From contig OX465597.1 in the NCBI GenBank assembly GCA_950022295.1, positions 397,115,016 to 397,179,015 of the forward strand: DNA of 64,000 nt. Direction: 5' to 3'. This document shows, piece by piece, positions 19,864 to 32,313 of this stretch (positions within the stretch are counted from its first letter, which is position 1; every line of letters begins with the position of its first letter). The stretch is from Bromus sterilis (Eukaryota; Streptophyta; Magnoliopsida; Poales; Poaceae). The position numbers were made by a program, and so were the translations under genes. A model generated the notes under the pieces. It had not been told where the DNA came from, did no database searches, and worked only from the letters and a program-made list of their open reading frames with translations.

Positions 19864-22345
19864 AGTCTTAAGCCTATCTTTATGGCTATAAAGAAAGAGC
19901 TCTAGGGAGAAATCCCTTGTTATCTTTACTTTCAGTTTGTTCTTTTAGTTTTTAGTGGTCTTGATGTTTGTTACTACTGTATCAACATCATCGTATCTTT
20001 ATTTTTCAGTTTTCTGCCAAGTTTAGCCTGTGATTGCAAGAAAGTTCAAAAGTCGTGACATGCTGTCCAGAAAACAGATTATGTCCTTGGACAGAAAAAT
20101 TTGAATAAAATCACCAAATCATCTTTTTGACCTGATTTTTTTACAGCGTGCTCTATACAATTGTCTTTCGAGCGTCTGTTCTGAATTTTTTGATTTGAGT
20201 TGCAGAAGTGCCCCAAAAAAATTATTTACTACCTGCTGGTCTGTTTTCCACAGATTCTGCCCTGTTTTGCCTTTTCTTCATTTTGCAAACCTTAAGCTTG
20301 CTTTTTATTTGCAAAAACTTTTTGGGAATCTTGAGAAACAGTAGCCCTTCAATAATATCTTTGTTTCCAGTAGAGAAAAATTATTTTATTGTGGGTACTA
20401 ACCTCTCTAATCAGATTATGACGAGTTATGTATGAAGGCAGTTTTCAAGTGTGCGAGGGAAGATGATAAAAGAAGATTCAGGAGTGTCAAACGCTCAAGC
20501 TTGGGGATGCCCCCATGCACCCCCAAGAAATATCCAAGGAGACTCAAGCATCTAAGCTTGGGGATGCCCCCGTGCATCGCCTTCTCCATCAACAATTATC
20601 AGTTCGTCCTTCGTTCCACTATATTTTTATCACTTCATGCATTATGTGCTATGCTTGGAGCGTCTTGCTCTTTTCTTTTTAGTTTATTTAGTTTTGCTTG
20701 CTGTTCTTAACAAGTTGGATCCTAGCCTTCATTGTTTGGGAGAGAAACACGCTCCACTCCACTGTAGAACACAACATAGGCTTGCATGCTTATCTTCTTG
20801 TGTGTGTTCTTTATCTTTTCTTAGCCGTTGTCATGCTTAGCTCTTAGTTTTCATGCTTATATTTTTCAGAGCTTTTATTTAGGTTGTTGCTTCTGGAACT
20901 CTCTTGAGTTTTCATGCTTATCTTGTTAAGAGAGTTGGCTTCTGTGGCACTGGTGATATGTCTATGATAAAAATGCTATGTGCATAATGTTGCTTAGTTG
21001 TTCATGTTTTCTTATGGTTAGTCTCAAATAGCTGGGGGTTCTTAATGTGTTATTGAAATACCATCATTTGTTTGCCTATCATGTGGTATGGTTTAGTGAT
21101 ATCTTCCTCCAAGAATTTATTTTGATTGACTTGGCATATGCTCATGCATATTTGAGACTGTAAAGAAAGTCTATCAAGCCTTGATGATCTTTAATTTCTG
21201 AGTAGTGATATAAATTCCATGCCCGATTCAATGTTGCTTTGTCGCTCTGCATGATTATGGCCGTCATTGCTCTCTTAGTTGTCGCTCCCAGTCTTTTGCT
21301 AGCCTTCACCTGTACTAAGCGGACTGACTGCTTGTGCATCTAAAATCCTCGAAACCAGTTATGCCATATGAGTCCACCATACCTTCCTATATATGGTATT
21401 ACTTTCCATTCCTAACGAAGACTTTCATGTGCCATCTCAAAATTATTCAAAAGCACTTCTCTTTTGTGCCTCTGTTTTAGCTCATGAGGAAGTAGTAGGT
21501 AATTCATGATCTTCTTATGTTGGACAAGTTTTATCCCGGGATTGCATGTCTAATCTGTAAACCCCTAATACGAGGAGGGATTGGCATGAGTGCGCCTAGC
21601 TCACTAAAGATAATAGCAACAAACAAACCCTCCTTCACGCTTTGTTCATGAGAAAGCAGAAAACTTTGGATGTGATAAACAAAGGAGATTAAGGGGATGT
21701 GATCGTCCCCGCGTGGGAGCCGTTCCTCGAAACTTGTCCAACATAAGAAGTAATTGGGTTATCTACTAGCATTCGTTGACGAATTATGCACCCCTCAAAA
21801 GCTTTTTATCTCTGTTTTCAAAACCACGAGCTCTGGTACTTGTTTAGTCTTTGCTTCCAGCCACGTGTTTTCAACCTTGCCATCAAAAGCCACGGTTCGA
21901 GAGTCTCCACCTTCTGTCTTCAAAGCACCAACTATTGAGAGCATGATTGTCATTCTAAGTGTAATGTGCATTGTCCCAAAGTACCATTGTCTTCTGCATG
22001 ATTGTGATAATGCTTATTCTGAAATCATTGTATCTAGTCGTCACTTAAACTTCGGAGGTGCTCCTGCATTTATGTTTTGCTTCACTAAAGGGGGCAAGCG
22101 AGGTATCACTTTGTCATGTTTGCACACCATGCTCACTACAAATCTATTGGGTGTTTCAGTATCATATTGTAAACTTTTAGTTCTTTGTGATATTCTCATG
22201 AGGCGGCTTAATTACTAAATATTCATTATCTCAATAAGCATTTGTCATGTGATTGTGAAAGACTCTTTCGTAGCATGTCACCACAGAAATTATGCTTGTT
22301 ATCATATACCTACTCGAGGACGAGCAGGAATTAAGCTTGGGATGT
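19864..22345 (+). mobile_element. G3 non-coding tail and PPT
   Basis: A T-rich stretch without a gene. It contains a conserved ACAGATT/TGTCC block (about 20060-20090), the hairpin pair (20503-20524 and 20560-20581) and a long diverged part (20940-22240) not shared closely with the other copies. It ends in CTCGAGGACGAGCAGGAATT and the PPT AAGCTTGGGATGT just before the LTR. Confidence 0.7.
20503..20581 (+). repeat. Paired hairpins in G3 tail
   Basis: Each unit begins AAGCTTGGGGATGCCCCC. The GGGGATGC stem faces GCACCCC (first) or GCATCGCC (second), so both stems carry a mismatch here. Unit starts are 57 nt apart. Confidence 0.75.
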
Positions 22346-23125
22346 TGATACGTCCAAAACGTATCTATAATTTCTTCTTGCTCCATGCATGTTTTGGGTG
22401 ATATTGCTATGCTTTTGATACACTTTCATACACTTTTGATCATATTTGGACTAACCTATTAACTCAGTGCACCACAGTGCCAGTTCCTGTTTTCTGCTGT
22501 TTTTGTATTTCAGTTTTTCCCATTACTTAAAGTGCCAGAAAAATTATGGGAAAAATATATAAAAAATCAGCGACCTAGAATCTTCTAGACGCCCGAAGGA
22601 GAGCCGAAGGGGAGGCCCACGTCGCCCAAGCGGCCTGTAGGCGCGGCCTAGGGGTAGGCCGCGCCGAGACCCCGCCTAGGCACCCTGGGCACCGCCTCGG
22701 ACTCCCCTTGGCCCTTATTTTTACTCGCGACGCGAAAACCCTGATTCCAGAACCCTTTTCTCTAGAAGCAATTCCGATCTCCTCCGCCATCGCCACCAAC
22801 TTTCGGGGGACCAGAATTTCTATGCCGGCACCCTGCCGGGACGGGGAAGTGCCCCTGGATTCATCTCTATCGACGTTGCTTCCTCCCTCCATGATGCGGG
22901 AGTAGTTCCTCCTCGGGGCTGAGGTTTCTACCAGTAGCTATGTGGTCTCCTCTCTCTCCCATGATGCGATCTTCATTGTGATCATAGGCTATGTTAATCT
23001 AGGATGATCCCATGATGTTTCCCCTTTTTCTATGTATTGGATTGGTGTACTCACTTGATCTTATCTAGTATAATCCCCGAGACCATGGTGACAGCGGTCT
23101 ATTGGACATGGGTTAGAAGAATATT
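22346..23125 (+). repeat. G3: 3' LTR, truncated by T2
   Basis: A type B LTR starting TGATACGTCCAAAACG and following the G5 LTR (30855-32304) up to TAGAAGAATATT, where T2 starts. The remaining ~670 bp are not found to the right of T2. Confidence 0.8.
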
Positions 23126-23868
23126 TGTCGGAGGGATGACCCCCCGATAGGGTCAAGAAGAGGAAACAAGTTTTCAGAACAGCGGGCGCCGATTGTGCCC
23201 TCAGATCAGCTCGCGGTTGTCGATTGCTCCACGCCAATGGCACTCCAGCTCGGCCGCCTACCGACTGCTCTGCACTGGTTGCCTGCTGTCGGTTTCCCGC
23301 GCACCCGGCTGCTGGTTTCCCGCAGCTCGGCTGCCCGGAAGTCAACGACAACATCTCCACCGACAAGACGAGACAAGCAGACAAGACAAGCCATGACACC
23401 TTTAGTCACATCGTGAATAGTGTAGAAGGACATGTCACATTACATCACATCAAGGGGTCACATCACTTGTACCTCCCTTTGTCCTCTTCCCCTTGTCCTC
23501 ACCCATGGAGCATCCTTGCCAGCACTATATAAGGGGCAATGCATGCCCACGGTGAGAGGAGGGCAAGCCATGAGCTCATTTCTTTTCATCCATCCATCCA
23601 ACTAGTAGCTTGGCTGATAGCAGCTTAGCTTGGCCATGAGCCAAATAGCTAGAAAAGATACAACTCAAGGAGCACATTTGTGCAGATATTCGCCTATAGT
23701 TCAGACAAGCAGGAGTAGGGGTTTTATCTCTACGGAGAGCCCCGAACCTGGGTACTTCGTTGTGTTCACCACTGTGCTTGTACCTAGACCCGTCCGGAGC
23801 GCCGTCGCTTGCTAGCATTATCCCACTTTAGCCATCCCATGGCATCTGCCGTCACTAGATCGACGACA
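23126..23868 (+). repeat. T2: 5' LTR
   Basis: A 743-bp LTR from TGTCGGAGGGATGACCCCCC to CACTAGATCGACGACA, with TATATAA at 23526-23532. Its last ~35 bp, around CCATGGCATCTGCCGTCACT, match the T1 LTR. Confidence 0.8.
23526..23532 (+). promoter_or_regulatory. TATA box of T2 LTR
   Basis: TATATAA followed by GGGGCAATGC, about 340 bp before the LTR end. Its position suits an LTR promoter. Confidence 0.5.
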
Positions 23869-23869
23869 G

Positions 23870-23887
23870 TTGGCGCCCACCGTGGGG
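23870..23887 (+). other. T2 primer binding site
   Basis: TTGGCGCCCACCGTGGGG, one base after the LTR end and identical to the T1 site. Confidence 0.85.
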
Positions 23888-25226
23888 AAAAATGCGGCGA
23901 CCGGATCTCCGTTCCGGCCGGGATTGTTTCTTCATCGAGATTCTTCAACAACGCCACCTTTTGGATCTGGATCAAGGTCCAGCAGACTGTGTGCTCGGAA
24001 GCCGCGCCTGCCAGCGACTTCCCGTCGCGCCCGCAGCCGTGCTCCTCCGCGCTGCACTGCCGCATCTACGTCTTCATCGACGACTTCATACGCGCGAGCA
24101 TGGAGTCTTCGTTCCCGTCTTCGTCCTGGTCGGCGCGCCCGGAGGCAGCATGCGACGACGCCCGTATCTCTCCGGACGGCTCCACCGCTGGATGTCGTCT
24201 CGCCGGCGTGTCTTCCGGCAAAGCAGCACCTCCGCGAGTGTCAACCTCCGCCCGAGGGCGTAGCGCCTCATCTTTCCACCTCGTCAGAGAAACTTCCCCT
24301 CGTCGCGGTGAAGAACCGCATCGCCGTTCGGCCGCTGGATCCGAAGGGCGTCGTCGCGGGCGCTCCATCCATCCCTGCCAGCATGTCCAGGCCCCGTCGC
24401 CACTGGAGCATGCTGCTTCTCCGGCCGCTCCAGGCCCCCCGTTCTGCGTGCCTCCCCGTCCACTTCCGGTCGCGTGCCATCCCCTTGCTCGCCGCGCCCA
24501 GTCGCCACTGGCTGCCGGAGACAATCGTCGACGTGCCCTCCAGCGGCGAGTTCCCTGGCTGCCCGCGCGCCCGTCGGCTGTTGCTCCCGCCACGTCTACG
24601 CTGCGTGCCTCTGGCCTCCTCGCTGCCCCGCTCGGCTGGTGCCGCAATGAAAGAATCAGAAGATTCAGAGAAGGGAAATTTCAGAGACGAAGAATGGTCA
24701 AAGGCAAGCCAAAGCCTCCCCGTACAGCATCCATACACTGGCATTATAGCACTTGTTCACATACATGGACTGGATGCAAGTCGGGGTCTGCTCGGGCAAA
24801 AGATTGGCTTTGGCCAGCTAGGCCCCGCGCGCGCGCGAGCTGTTCTCATCGCCGAGCTGCGTCGCGTCCCTCTTCCTCTGCCAAGTGCAGCCCGGCCTCC
24901 TCATCCGCCGAGTGCGGACTGCACGACATCCTTCTCCTCGCCCCTCCGGCTGCGTCAGCTCGGCCCATGCCGGCTGCACGCCCCGCCGAGTACGGCTCCT
25001 CCTCCCGCGCATCCGGCTGTATCTCCATGCCCGCGTGATTGCGGCGCGCCCCTGGTCTTCCATCTGCGGCTCGACTGCCCGCGCGCCCTCCGACTCTGAC
25101 GGCCTCTCCCTCATCCGGCTGCGCCGGCCCGCCCTCCGTTTCCGCGTGCTGCAGCTCGGCCTCCGGTCGCCTCTCCGCACCAGTAGCCTCCAGTCTGCCC
25201 GAGCCGGCTGCGGCTCGGCCAGCTGC
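23888..25226 (+). mobile_element. T2 internal region, GC-rich, no recognised gene
   Basis: A GC-rich stretch open for more than 400 codons in two plus-strand frames and in parts of the minus strand. This is what GC-rich sequence without stops does; none of the translations shows a gag, pol or host domain. Repeated CTCGGC, CCGGCTGC and GCCCG motifs are frequent. I assign no gene. Confidence 0.55.
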
Positions 25227-26904
25227 TGATACATGATATAACTTCTCGCCCCTCGTTGCTTACCCCAAGTAGAAGGTGAGATGTATATAGCAGCGAGTTT
25301 CCCTTAGCGAAGATGCTAAGGTTGAATGTCGAACCAATAGGACTCCAATGGATACAAGTAGGTGGTGAAGTGAACAATGGCGCCGTTCACAACTCTAAGT
25401 TGCTTACTTCACCTGGACCTGCACACACAACAAATAGATTTGCTCCCAACGAGTACAGAGGAATTGTCAATTCCTCCGGCCTTGTTGTTTACAAAGGATA
25501 AAAGGCACGGGATAATAATGATAGTGATAGCTACGGAAAAGTAAACACTGAAAGTAAATTGAAGGTGTAAACAGTGTTGGAAATATGGACCGGGGTACTA
25601 TGATGTTCACTAGTGATGTCTCTCTCCCAAAAGACAATAAAATAGCCATGCGAGGTAAGCAAATTACAGCTGGGCAATTGACAGGATTATGTGCGCAAAC
25701 CAATGCTAATTATGCTAAACAGAAAGGAAGAGGCTCAAAAGCATGGGCAGTACGCCAAGACAAGGAGACCGAAATCCATCTGCATCTACCTACTAATCAT
25801 CAACCTTGAGATATCTATCCAGAACATCTCGCTGGTATTAAGTTTCGAATCCCACGCAAAGTGTAAACTCAAAGTAACAGACAACTGCATTAAAGAACTT
25901 TGCGTAAAGTAAACAATCCTTGCACCCCGCAAGTACAAGCACCGTTGTTTCCCCCTTGTGGCAACAACACATCCCCTAGACTCATGTTTCTGTCACTCAA
26001 GCTAGTCATCGGGGGGCATGAACCCACAATCATGCATAACACTCCCTCTTGGAGTCACTACCTACTACTTGGCCAAAGCAATAAACAGCAACGGAGAACA
26101 TGCAAGAATTACTCTAGAACATAAATATAAAAGAAGAGAATCAAATATATAACTCAATCACAATCTAAACATAATCTCATAATCCATCGGATCCCAGCAA
26201 ACTCAACATAGCAACAACAGAAATATTACATAAGTGCCTCGATCATGTAGGGCAGCTCACGAGGTCTAATCCATGAAGAACAAAGAGGGGAGGAGAACAT
26301 CACATAGCTGCTGATCATAGACCCATGGTCCAAGGTGGACTACTCACGGTTCATCCGGGAAGCATCCATGGTGGTGGAGAAGCTCCCGGAGGTGATTCCT
26401 CCCTCCGGCAGGGTGTCGGGAAGAGGTCTTCTGGTGCTCCCGATCTTGGAAGCGTGGCGGCGGTGCAATAGAGGAGATATAGCGAAAAAGGGTTCTGCTC
26501 CCGAGGGTTTCTCGTCACGGGGAATAAATAGGCGAAAGGGGGCAGCCAGAGGTGGGCCAGGGGCTCCAGGCGCCCCCCTGGCGCGGCCAGGGGTGGGTCC
26601 GCGCCCTCTGGCCGCCTGGGCCCCCCTGGCTCCCCTCTGGCCCCTCTCGGGCTCTTCGCGAAGCTTCCGGTACACCGATTTTTCCTATATTTTTCTCAGA
26701 ATTTTTCTGGTACTTTTAATAAGGGGGAAACCTGAAATAGAAAACCAGCAGAAAACAGGAACTGGCACTGGGGTGCACTGAGTTAATAGGTTAGTCCAAA
26801 TATGATCAAAAGTGTATGGAAGTTCATCAATATCATAGGAATATCACACAAAAGAGGTATAGAGCAAGCAGAAATTATAGATACGTTTTGGACGTATCAG
26901 CTGC
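25222..26904. repeat. 5-bp target site duplication around the solo LTR
   Basis: GCTGC occurs at 25222-25226 and 26900-26904, directly outside the LTR ends. The flanking CGGCCA and GGCCGCC are T2 sequence. Confidence 0.85.
25227..26899 (-). mobile_element. Solo LTR, Athila-like type A
   Basis: A complete 1,673-bp minus-strand LTR, in sense from TGATACGTCCAAAACG (26899) to ATCATGTATCA (25227). No primer site or PPT adjoins it, and the perfect 5-bp target copies show that both LTRs of an inserted element have recombined into one. It is nearly the same length as, and closely similar to, the G4 LTR at 29109-30779. Confidence 0.9.
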
Positions 26905-27629
26905 GGCCGCCCAGCCTCCCTTCGATGTCGGCTGCGACCCGCCCTCCAGCTCAGCTCCGGCTTGGCCGAACTCTCTCTCCCTAGGTCGGGCTCCGCTTCC
27001 TGTTATCTGAAGAGAATAGAAGACATAGAGTTAGAGATTTAGAGCAGAGAGGAGAAAGGCCAGTTCGGCCATTAAAAAAAATAGGTTGGATCGAAAAGTT
27101 GGATTGCTTGCCTCAGCTCGGCTAGTAGCTGGACCGGCTGTAATCTTAAGCTCGGCCAGTCAAAAAAGAAAGAAAAGAAAGAAGAATAAGAGATAGAAGC
27201 GGTCGATTGTAGTCCGAGCCGGTTGCGATTTTTTGGTGCCGCCAGTTGCGCGATTGTTCGGATTGGCTGCGTAGATCTACCACTGCGTCTGCTCGGTCCG
27301 CTGGACGCGATGGTGCACTGTGAGTTGGATCGATTGCGCCAGATCAGTCTGCCAAGTTCGCAAGATCAGCCAATCGGAAAAGAACAAAAAAGAGTCGATT
27401 TCTCTATTCAGGCATCCGATTACCCGAAGAGAAAAGACTGATGGACAAACCGGTTGCGTGGAAATTTTCGTCCGGTTGCGAGTATATCAGTGTGGTATGT
27501 GTTGGATCGGCTGCGCCAGATCGGACTGCCGACTGCATTAGACCGGCCAGCAGAGAGAAAAAAAAGTTGGTGCCCGAGCTGCCTATGTGTTGGGCCGATT
27601 GCGCTGAAATTTTTGGCTCGGTGGCAAAC
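26905..27629 (+). mobile_element. T2 internal region, right part
   Basis: Non-coding. It continues T2 after the solo LTR, with many GGCTGCG, CGGTTGCG and GATTGCG motifs and a few A-runs. No gene, PPT or LTR is seen. It ends at an abrupt junction with the G4 tail. Confidence 0.55.
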
Positions 27630-29094
27630 AGTTCTTCGGACTAATGTGAGTATTCGAAAGTTGACACTTCCACCTTCCCATATTTTTCTAGCCTCTCCTG
27701 TGCCGTGCATTGCTTTCTTCTCACTCCGAGAGTTGGCGTCCACCTTCGCCGATACATCCAAACCCTTGGCATGATATGCTCTGTCATCATAAACCTCCTT
27801 ATATCCTTCCTCAAAACAGCCACCATACCTACCTATCAAGGTATTTCCATAGCCTTTCCGATATACATTGCCATGCAAAATCCATCTTCTCATGACTTGA
27901 TCTTCATGTCATACATGCTACTTGCTTGATCGATGAGCCGCATGCTAGTTGGGACTTGACCTAATCATTGCTACATGACGCGCTAGTATCATTGCATATC
28001 CTGCTACACTGGCAGAGGCATACATTTGCATACATCATGATAGTTACATCTTCTTTATGATTCGAGTACTTTGTAAAGTGTGAAAGATCTTCTATACTTT
28101 TTGTAATATATAGAGTGTTGCCCCTAAAGTGAGGAAACGATCCCAAAGTGGACAAAATTAAAAGATCCCAAAGTGGACAAATTAAAAGATCCCAAAGAGG
28201 ACAAATGAGAGTTAAATAGAAAGAGCCATTGAGGCCACCAAAAAATACAAAAAAATAGAAAAAAGAGTAAAAGAAATAAAAAGAGAGAAGGGGGCACACT
28301 ACTATTCCTTTTGAGAGATCCACACTCGTACTCCCTCTTATATCTTGTACTCCATAGAGATTATCATTCATGCATATAGCTATGTGGGGACCTTCACACT
28401 ATAGAACTTGGATTGTATATTCCAATGATGAGCCTCCTGAAATGAGCACTAGGTCTTCTTGAGCAAGCAAGTTGGATGCACCCCCACTAGTTCCATTGGA
28501 GAGCTTACCTTAGCTCACATGTGCATCCGTTGCATGGCAATCCCTACTCCTCACATCATATCTATCATTTGGCTTTCTCTCGCCTATGATTGTCCTCATT
28601 GATGTGAGACCTTCACACCCTTTTTGTCTTCCTCTTCCACCATATTCTCTCTTTGCCATCCTAAGTTTCAACTTTCTTGCTTACGCTCATCCATTGCATG
28701 AGTGCTCAAAATGTCGAAAAGGAGTGGATCATTTTGACTTGTACCTGGCTAGTGGTCTGGGAATGAGTCAAGATAAGATTCCAAAGAAGACCAAGTGTGA
28801 AACTTTAGTAGATTGAGTTCTCAACACAAAAATACTTTTTCTCGTATATCCCTATCCCATTTCTTGCACGCAAACACCATTTGGAGACATTCGAGTCACG
28901 GACAGCGAGAGCTCTTGCACCTTTATGTTCTTATATTGCTTGTTTCAATGCTAAATATAGACTCTTGCCTGTTATGACTTGAATTGAATTACATTCCTTG
29001 ATTGCTATACTTAAAAAGTTCTTATATGGTTGTTAGCATGTCACCATAGAAATTATGCTTTTATCATTTACCTACTCGAGGACGAGCAGGAATT

Positions 29095-29107
29095 AAGCTT
29101 GGGGATG
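29095..29107 (+). other. G4 polypurine tract motif
   Basis: AAGCTTGGGGATG lies one base (T) before the LTR start. It is the reference for the 13-mer that recurs inside these elements. Confidence 0.7.
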
Positions 29108-29108
29108 T

Positions 29109-30779
29109 TGATACGCCCAAAACGTATCTATAATTTCTGCTTGCTCCATGCCTCTTTTGTGTGATATTGCTATGATATTGATGAACTTCCATACACTTTT
29201 GATCATATTTGGACTAACGTATTAACTCAGTGCACCCCAGTGCGAGTTCCTGTTTTCTGCTGTTTTTCTATTTCAGATTTCCCCCATATTAAAAGTGCTC
29301 CAAAAATGGGGAAAAATACAATAAAAAATCAGCGCAGAAGAAGCTTCGGGAATCACCGAGGGGGGGCAGAGGGGACCCACCAAGGCCCCAGGCGCCCTCC
29401 CGACGCGCCCTAGGGTGGGGCCGCGCCAGCGGGCCGCCTGGACCCCTGGTGGCCCCCCTGGCTGCCCCCTTGGCCTATATATCCCTCGTGACGTGAAACC
29501 CCCATGACGGGAACCCTTTTTTGCGATCTCTCCTCTGTTCCACCGCCTCCGGGCTTCCAAGATCAGGAGCACCAGAAGACCTCTTCCCGGCATCCTGCCG
29601 GAGGGAGGAATCACCTCCGGGAGCTTCTCCACCACCATGGATGCTTCCCGGATGAACCGTGAGTAGTCCACCTTGGACCATGGGTCTATGATCAGTAGCT
29701 ATGTGATGTTCTCCTCCCATCTTTGTTCTTCATGGATTAGACCTCGTGAGCTTCCCTACATGATCGAGGCACTTATGTAATATTTCTGTTGTTGCTATAC
29801 TGAGTTTGCTGGGATCCGATGGATTATGAGACTGTGTTCAGATTGTGTTTGAGTAATATATTTGATTCTCCTCTTTTATATTTATGTTCTAGAGTAATTC
29901 TTGCATTTTCTCCGTTGTTGTTTGTTGCTTTGGCCAAGTAGTAGGTAGTGACTCCAAGAGGGAGCGTTATGCTTGATTGTGGGTTCATGCCCCCTGATGA
30001 CTAGCTTGAGTGACAGAAACATGAGTCTAGGGGATGTGCTGTTGCCACAAGGGAGAAAACAACGGTGCTTGTACTTGCGGGTGCAAGGATTGTTTACTTT
30101 ACGCAAAGTTCTTTAATGCAGTTGTCTGTTGCTTTGAGTTTACACTTTGGGTGGGATTCACAACTTAATACCAGCGAGATGTTCTGGATAGATATCTCAA
30201 GGTGGATGATTAGTAGGTAGATGCAGATGGATTTCGGTCTACTTGTCTGGCGTACCGCCCGTGCTTTTGAGCCTCTTCCTTTCTTTATAGCATAGTTAGC
30301 ATTGGTTTGCGCACATAATCCTGTCAATTTCCCAGCTGTGATTTGTTTACCTCGCATGGTTATTTTATCGTCTTTTGGGAGAGAGACATCACTAGTGAAC
30401 ATCATAGGACCCCGGTCCATATTTCCAACATTGTTTACACCCGCTATCAATTTACTTCTTTATTTATTTTTCAGTTGCTATCACTATCATTATTATCCCA
30501 TGCGTTTTATCCTTTGTAAACAACAAGAGCGGAGGAATTGACAACTCCTCTGTACTCGTTGGGAAGCAAAGCTATTTGCTGTGTGTGCAGGTCCAGGTGA
30601 AGTAAGCAACCTTAGGTTGTGAACAGCGCCATTGTTCACTTCACCACCTTCTTGTATCTGTTGGAGTCCTACTGGTCGACACTCAACCTTAGCATCTTCG
30701 CTAAGGGAAACTTGCTGCTGTCTACATCTCAACCTTGCACTTTGGGTAACCAACGAGGGGGCGTTAATTCGTACCATCA
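29109..30779 (+). repeat. G4: 3' LTR, type A
   Basis: A 1,671-bp LTR from TGATACGCCCAAAACG to about GTACCATCA, with a TATATAT stretch at 29476-29482. The right end was placed by comparison with the solo LTR and is accurate to a few bases. Confidence 0.75.
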
Positions 30780-30854
30780 CCGACGTCTATATAAGCCGAC
30801 ACCCTTGGACCCCAAAGGGACAACTCAACTTAGATCCTCTCGAGGCATAGGTGG
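30780..30854. other. 75-bp unassigned spacer between G4 and G5
   Basis: A short unique-looking sequence holding CTATATAAGCC and GGACCCCAAAGGG. It matches no other part of the window. It may be the old target DNA, a fragment of another element, or the true end of the G4 flank. Confidence 0.4.
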
Positions 30855-32304
30855 TGATACGTCCCAAACGTATGTATAATTTCTGCTTACTCCATGCATG
30901 TTTTGTGTGATATTGCTATGCTTTTGATACACTTTCATACACTTTTGGTCTTGAACTAACCTATTAACTCAGTGCACCCAGTGCCAGTTTCTGTTTTCTG
31001 TTGTTTTTGCATTTTAGGTTTTCCCATTATTAAAAGTGCTCAGAAAATTCCGGGAAAAATATATAAAAATTAGCGTTCTAGAAGAGTCCTCCAGCCGGAG
31101 GAGGTGGTCAAGGGGTGGCCCACAGCCCCCAGGCGCCCTCCTGGCGCGGCCTAGGGTGGGGCCGTGCCGGGAGGCCGTCTGGACTCCTGGTGGCCCCCCT
31201 GGCTGCCCCCTTGGCCCTTATTTATTCTCCCGGCGTGAAACCCCTGATTCCAGAACCCTTTTCTCCAAAAGAAATTCCGATCTCCTCCGCCATCGCCAAC
31301 AAGCTTCGGGGCGCTAGAATTCATGTGTCGGCACCCTGCCGGGACGGGGAAGTGCCCCCGGATTCATCTCCATCGATGTTGCTTCCTCCCTCCATGATGC
31401 GGGAGTAGTTCCTCCTCGGTGCTGAGGTTTCTACCAGTAGCTATGTGGTCAATTCTCTCTCCCATGATGTGATCTTGATTGTGATCATAGGCTATGTTAA
31501 TCTAGGGTGATCCCATGATGTTTCCCCTTCTTCTATGTATTGGATTGATGTACTCACTTGATATTATCTAGTATAATCCCTAAGACCATGGTGACAGCGG
31601 TCTATTGGACATGGGTTAGAAGAATATTTTCATGAGTGATTTTCTCTTATGTGTGTGGATTGAAGATTGAGAGACTCTTGGTGCTTGTCTTTGACTATCC
31701 TTGAGATATTTTGTGGTGATTTTGGTACTCTCTTTGGATGACCGAGGTGACATTGGGAAATCCTTAGATGAGAGCTACGAACTCTAAGGTGTTCTTTTGT
31801 AGCCCTACACAATTCTCGTCCTCTCTTGACCACAAAGGAATGACCTCCGAGTACGTCTCCAATGCATGGTTTAGTGGAAATATCATGTTATTAGACTATG
31901 TTAATGTTGTTGGGAGTTGCCACTGGTGAAAGTATGAAGCCTAGGCCTTGTTTCCACCATTGCAATACCGTTTGTGCTCACGTGTACCACTTGTTTTCTT
32001 GCTGCACTTTTTATTACAGATTTATATTACTTTGTTTTGCCACACTTATCACCCATATTTTACCATCTATTCTCCGAACTAGTGCACTTATACAACTCCT
32101 AGTTGTATTAGGTGTGTTGGGGGCACAAGAGACTTCTTGTATCTTAATTGCAGGGTTGCTTGAGAGAGACCATCTTCAACCTCTACTTCCCTAAGTTCGA
32201 TAAACCTTAGGTCACCCACTTGAGAGAAATTGTTGTTGTCCTGCAAACCTCTGCGCTTGGAGGCCCAACATAGTCTACAAGAATAGAAGCGTGCGTAGAC
32301 ATCA
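30855..32304 (+). repeat. G5: 5' LTR, type B
   Basis: A 1,450-bp LTR from TGATACGTCCCAAACG to GCGTAGACATCA. It is the fullest plus-strand type B copy and matches G2 (inverted) and the G3 fragment. Confidence 0.85.
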
Positions 32305-32313
32305 AGCTATTTC

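Larger units (their letters stand above)
17296..23125 (+). mobile_element. G3: Athila-like type B element, lacks RT and integrase
   Basis: Only the last 16 bp of the 5' LTR (17296-17311) remain next to G2. Then come the primer site (17321-17338), one long frame with two stops (17419-19863), a 2.5-kb non-coding tail and the start of the 3' LTR (22346-23125), which T2 interrupts. There is no protease, RT, RNase H or integrase, so mobility would need proteins from another element. Confidence 0.75.
23126..27629 (+). mobile_element. T2: non-coding relative of T1, 3' end lost
   Basis: A 743-bp 5' LTR (23126-23868), a primer site, and an internal region with no gag or pol. A solo LTR is inserted at 25227-26899. 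The right end passes directly into the G4 tail near 27630 without a second LTR, so it is truncated. The LTR end and primer site match T1 almost exactly, while the LTR start resembles it only loosely. It is best read as a gene-less element that used the T1 machinery. Confidence 0.65.
27630..30779 (+). mobile_element. G4: 3' end of an Athila-like type A element
   Basis: It consists of a non-coding tail (27630-29108) and a complete 3' LTR (29109-30779). The tail matches the inverted tails of G6 (34573-36000) and G7 (53191-54600). The coding part and 5' LTR are missing at the T2 junction. Nothing in the tail looks like a gene. Confidence 0.8.

Noticed and set aside
21142..22218. Possible host gene in the unique-looking part of the G3 tail
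   Set aside because: The 154-codon ORF at 21754-22218 has no recognisable domain, no neighbouring exons and lies between the G3 coding region and its PPT.
23809..25099. Two overlapping 409-codon plus-strand ORFs, with further minus-strand ORFs, in T2
   Set aside because: All frames are open because the DNA is GC-rich. The translations are Arg/Pro/Ser-rich without any domain, and one starts inside the LTR before the primer site. No frame is favoured.
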